Assembly (NCBI RefSeq): GCF_001625325.1
Contig: NZ_JRQQ01000001.1
Location: forward strand, 434,001 to 498,000
Direction of reading: 5' to 3'
Source of the DNA: Croceicoccus estronivorus
Lineage (GTDB): Bacteria; Pseudomonadota; Alphaproteobacteria; Sphingomonadales; Sphingomonadaceae
DNA length: 64,000 nucleotides
Within the stretch, counting starts at the first letter, position 1, and the number at the start of each line of letters is the position of its first letter. The translations under genes and the position numbers were made by a program. Shown here piece after piece: positions 61,349 through 64,000 of this stretch. A model generated the notes under the pieces. The model worked only from the letters and a program-made list of their open reading frames with translations, made no database searches and was not told where the DNA came from.

Positions 61349-62113
61349 TCAGATCACTTCAGGCCGCAGGATGATGTCCGTGCCACCGTCGATGTAAATG
61401 ATCTGCCCGACCAGATAGTGATTGGCGTAGCCGAGCAGAAAGCCGAGCAGTTCGGCAATCTCTTCCGGTGCGGCATAGCCATTCACTGCAATCGGATTGG
61501 ATTTCTGGACCATTGCCACCATTTCCGGTTCTTTCAGCAACGGTGCGGTCATCGGTGTTTCAACAACGCCCGGCCCGACCCCGTTGAGAAGAATGCCTGA
61601 ACCGGCCCACTCAGGTTTGCCCGCCGTGCGGCGAACCCACAGTGCCAGCGCGCGCTTGGAATCGAGATAGGCCGTCTGGGGCGCGGCGGCGATCCGGTCG
61701 AGCGCTTCGGCTTCGTTGCCTGCGAGGCAGCTTTCAACCACACTCTCATTCCCGGGCAGCATGGCCGCTGTCGAACAGATGGCCACGGCCCTTGGCCGTT
61801 CCGATTTCGCCAGCAGCGGCCGCAGACCTTCGAGCGTCGCGACTGCGCCGAAATAGTTGATGCCCACCGTTTCCCGCGGCATTTCCATTTTGGAAATACC
61901 CGCAGCCGCCAGCACGGCATCAAGCCCGTTCGGAGCGAGCCGTTCGGCCTCCGAAACCAGCTTTGCCCGGCCTTCCGCAGTTCCGAGATCTGCCTCGATT
62001 TCCGCGTTTGCGATATCGACCCCGATCACCCGGTCGCCCGCAGCTTCGCACAACTGAGCGGTCGCCCGTCCGATACCCGATGCAGCGCCAGTGATGAGAA
62101 TGGTCCGTGCCAT
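61349..62113 (-). CDS. SDR, 3-alpha-hydroxysteroid dehydrogenase/carbonyl reductase (HsdA)-like
   Basis: A 254-residue SDR that follows Comamonas testosteroni HsdA by pattern: TGAASGIGRATAQL, GVDIANAEIEADLGTAEGR (HsdA has a very similar segment), INYFGA, catalytic Ser in AICSTAA, YLDSK, and the C-terminal IDGGTDIILRPEVI (HsdA ends in a similar way). HsdA oxidises 3-alpha-hydroxyl groups of steroids and reduces other carbonyls. A steroid substrate is therefore plausible, but the comparison is from memory and not computed. It lies divergent from nothing in the window and ends at a terminator. Confidence 0.87.
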   Translation of the reverse strand: MARTILITGAASGIGRATAQLCEAAGDRVIGVDIANAEIEADLGTAEGRAKLVSEAERLAPNGLDAVLAAAGISKMEMPRETVGINYFGAVATLEGLRPLLAKSERPRAVAICSTAAMLPGNESVVESCLAGNEAEALDRIAAAPQTAYLDSKRALALWVRRTAGKPEWAGSGILLNGVGPGVVETPMTAPLLKEPEMVAMVQKSNPIAVNGYAAPEEIAELLGFLLGYANHYLVGQIIYIDGGTDIILRPEVI

Positions 62114-62306
62114 ATTTGTTGCTCTCCTGAACTAAATCAGCCGGTCGCCTCGAAAAAGGGGTGGGCGCCTGCTTGAGAGGGGTGTTCGTATGCAACGATC
62201 CGGCCAACGGCAAGCGGAACATGCCCCCCATGATCGCACAATTTTTTCGGGGTCAGACGGCTGTCGAAAACTTTGGAACAGCCATCCCGGTGCGGCGTAT
62301 CGGCTG

Positions 62307-63521
62307 TCAGGCCGCTGCCCTCCGACGAGCCAGCCCGGCCAGCGATACCAGGAACAATCCCCCTGCAAGCAGGAAGGCACTGCCTACGATCGTGAAAGCG
62401 TCGGCAATACCCCATGTCGTCCGCAATGGCCCCATCACCAGTGGGTTGAAGAACTGGCCGAGGAACATCGCGGCAAGATTGATGCCCATCGCCCGGTCAT
62501 GCAGCCGTTCTGGCGTCCGGCTCAATGTTTCCGATGCAATGGTCGGCTCGATGATGCCGATACCCATGCCGATCACGACGGCGGCCACGCCATATGCGAA
62601 CATGCCCGGAAATACGCCCGCGATAATCATACCGCCCCCGCCGGTCAGCGACGCGTAGGCCATCATGCCTGCAAATCCGAGGTGTCGCCGCATGAAACCG
62701 TAGGCGAAAGCGCCAATCGCGCCGAAAGTGGAAGTCACCGCCAGCAGCAGGCCGATCGTTGTTGCCGATCCAATGCCTCTCTCGGTCAACAGAAAGGGCG
62801 ATTGCACCGCCGTCATGTAGATCAGGATCGTATAGACGACGATCAGCAGGTAAAGCGGCCACAACCGCAACGTCTGGGCCCAGCCACCGGGTACGGGATG
62901 ATTGCTGATCCTGCCGTGATGCAAGGCGATCCATGCCGGCGGAACCAGCAACAGGGCGATGCCGAACAGACCGAACATCGCGCGCCAGCCCAGCCAGTCG
63001 ACAATCATCCCCCCGATCACGAACAGCAGGACGGAGACGACCGAGCTGAACATCGAAATGAAGCCCAGCATCCATTCGCGCGCATCGCCTTCGTAATATT
63101 CGCCGATCGTCGCGTAAGTCGCCGTCAGCATCATGCCGCTCACGAACCCCGCAGCCGCACGGGTAATCGCCAGCACGGTAACGTTCGGTGCGATCATGCC
63201 ACCCATCCCGGCGATAGCGTAAACCAGCAGCCCTGCGATGATGACTCGCCTGCGGCCGACCATTTCGCTGAGCAGGCCGGCGACCAAAGCCCCGGCGATC
63301 ATCATGACCGCCGCCAGGGAAAATACCAGTTGGGCAATCATGGTCCCGTCTTCCCCATGCCCGAATTCGACAGCCATGCTGGGCAAGGCAGGCGACAGAC
63401 CGGTGAACAACAACGCGATCAGACCCGATACGCCGAGACAAACTGCTGCGACGCCCGCCGTCCCACGCCGCGGAGCACGGACGCCGCTTTCCACTTCAGG
63501 CGCATCGCCGAGGATTTCCAT
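62307..63521 (-). CDS. Major facilitator superfamily transporter
   Basis: A 404-residue 12-helix inner-membrane transporter. Hydrophobic segments begin at VAAVCLGVSGLIALLF and recur in two halves separated by a loop near residue 200; the loop after helix 2 contains the family-like GLLSEMVGRRRVII. ATG at 63521 with GGGAG upstream is preferred; the TTG 93 bases upstream has no ribosome site. It diverges from the flavin monooxygenase at 63749 across a LysR-like motif. It may import the pathway substrate. The region 62114-62306 downstream holds no gene. Confidence 0.9.
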   Translation of the reverse strand: MEILGDAPEVESGVRAPRRGTAGVAAVCLGVSGLIALLFTGLSPALPSMAVEFGHGEDGTMIAQLVFSLAAVMMIAGALVAGLLSEMVGRRRVIIAGLLVYAIAGMGGMIAPNVTVLAITRAAAGFVSGMMLTATYATIGEYYEGDAREWMLGFISMFSSVVSVLLFVIGGMIVDWLGWRAMFGLFGIALLLVPPAWIALHHGRISNHPVPGGWAQTLRLWPLYLLIVVYTILIYMTAVQSPFLLTERGIGSATTIGLLLAVTSTFGAIGAFAYGFMRRHLGFAGMMAYASLTGGGGMIIAGVFPGMFAYGVAAVVIGMGIGIIEPTIASETLSRTPERLHDRAMGINLAAMFLGQFFNPLVMGPLRTTWGIADAFTIVGSAFLLAGGLFLVSLAGLARRRAAA

Positions 63522-63638
63522 TCCCACGCTCTCCCATGCGGCACCGATGTGCCGAAGCTGTCGATGCAGCCCTTTCAGGGCAGGGATAGTCCGGTCAGTA
63601 TTTGTCAACGTCAAGGAAATTTGGCTCGCATTGCCATG

Positions 63639-63653
63639 CGCAAAAATGCACTA
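63639..63653. promoter_or_regulatory. Second copy of the LysR-linked motif
   Basis: TGCGCAAAAATGCAC matches TGTGCAAAAATGCAC at 40172-40186 in 14 of 15 positions. It lies 96 bases before the flavin monooxygenase and 118 before the MFS gene, so both may be under the same regulator as the KshA-like gene. Confidence 0.5.
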
Positions 63654-63748
63654 TAGGCGGGCGACGCTGAACGCGGCCCGTTTCACTTGTTTCCATCCAT
63701 CGGAAACGGTTAATTGCCCGCCACAAACACACTTTCCGGGAGAGAGAA

Positions 63749-64000
63749 ATGCGGTTCCACTATGCCGAAAGCATGACCCAGGTCGGCAACTATATTCCAC
63801 TGGCGCAGGCGGCAGAAGCAAACGGGTATGCCGGCTATGTCATTCCGGACAGCCTGATTTACCCCAAGGCGTCCGACACCACCTATTCCTACACCGAAGA
63901 CGGCGGGCGCGAGTTTCTGGAAAACAAGCCTTTCGTTGAAAGCTTCATTCTCGCCACCGCGATCGGCACAGTCACCAAGAAGCTGGAAATGACGACCAAT
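63749..64000 (+). CDS. LLM-class flavin-dependent oxidoreductase (5-prime part)
   Basis: The first 84 codons of a luciferase-like flavin monooxygenase, cut by the right edge. The start MRFHYAESMTQVGNYIPLAQ, the segment ANGYAGYVIPDSLIYP and EKxx-type ESFILATAIGTVTKKLEM are typical of the bacterial luciferase-like TIM barrel. GGGAGAGAGA precedes ATG at 63749. It diverges from an MFS transporter. Whether it uses FMN or F420, and its substrate, cannot be told from this part. Confidence 0.85.
   Translation, partial: MRFHYAESMTQVGNYIPLAQAAEANGYAGYVIPDSLIYPKASDTTYSYTEDGGREFLENKPFVESFILATAIGTVTKKLEMTTN

Noticed and set aside
62190-63656. 488-codon open frame on the plus strand
   Set aside because: It is antisense to the MFS gene, rich in Gln, His and Arg as expected from the reverse of a membrane protein, and has no domain or ribosome site.
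1-64000. CRISPR arrays, tRNAs, rRNAs, IS elements, integrases
   Set aside because: None was seen in the reading of either strand. Small non-coding RNAs cannot be excluded without a covariance-model search.

Overview
The window looks like a chromosomal segment of a sphingomonad (order Sphingomonadales, Alphaproteobacteria; Novosphingobium, Sphingopyxis or Altererythrobacter-like). This is inferred from the high GC, the housekeeping block, and the unusually dense set of short-chain dehydrogenases (SDRs), SnoaL-like proteins, sulfotransferases and acyl-CoA genes. No genus can be fixed from the sequence alone. I annotate 67 protein genes. I see no rRNA, tRNA, transposase, integrase or CRISPR array, and no gap longer than 300 bases between genes.

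Layout. 1-6 kb is housekeeping: a ParA/MinD-type ATPase converges on ftsH, followed by an ABC ATPase/permease/membrane-fusion operon. From 6 kb to the right edge almost every gene is catabolic or regulatory. (a) 6.2-7.4 kb: SnoaL/EthD/SnoaL operon. (b) 7.5-12.8 kb: beta-oxidation-like operon (quinone-oxidoreductase-like, FadB-type fusion, acyl-CoA dehydrogenase, APH-type kinase) with a divergent TetR gene and a palindromic operator. (c) 13.6-17.1 kb: aminotransferase, thioesterase, TIM-barrel isomerase, epoxide-hydrolase-like operon. (d) 18.6-22.7 kb: SnoaL, Old-Yellow-Enzyme and three SDR genes. (e) 22.7-32 kb: SDRs, a TetR regulator, two HSL-family esterases, VOC and SnoaL genes, and an aldo-keto reductase. 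(f) 32-36.2 kb: a B12-dependent acyl-CoA mutase operon (large subunit, B12 subunit, MeaB-type GTPase, EthD, VOC) with a divergent AraC gene. (g) 37.2-46.2 kb: two SDRs, a KshA-like Rieske oxygenase, LysR, Zn-alcohol dehydrogenase, a ketosteroid-isomerase-like gene, and an Fe-S/FMN/FAD reductase. (h) 46.4-59.9 kb: two runs containing sulfotransferases, a haloalkane-dehalogenase-like hydrolase, alcohol dehydrogenases, a Gfo/Idh/MocA oxidoreductase and SDRs. (i) 60-64 kb: amidohydrolase, a 3-alpha-hydroxysteroid-dehydrogenase-like SDR, an MFS transporter, and a flavin monooxygenase cut by the window end.

How it may work together. A ketosteroid isomerase with its Tyr/Asp/Asp triad, an HsdA-like SDR, a KshA-like oxygenase and two flavin ene-reductases suggest breakdown of a steroid or other polycyclic isoprenoid. 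Side-chain or ring-fission acids would go through the acyl-CoA modules. The substrate itself is not shown by the sequence. The most unusual element is the B12 mutase. By ungapped alignment its large subunit lacks four pocket residues of methylmalonyl-CoA mutase (Tyr89, Arg207, Tyr243, His244 become Val, Val, Ala, Gln), so it probably acts on an unfamiliar substrate. A second theme, which is speculative, is hydroxyl activation: an APH kinase overlapping an acyl-CoA dehydrogenase resembles the LvaA/LvaC (ACAD10/11) 4-hydroxyacyl-CoA route, and two sulfotransferases sit inside catabolic operons.
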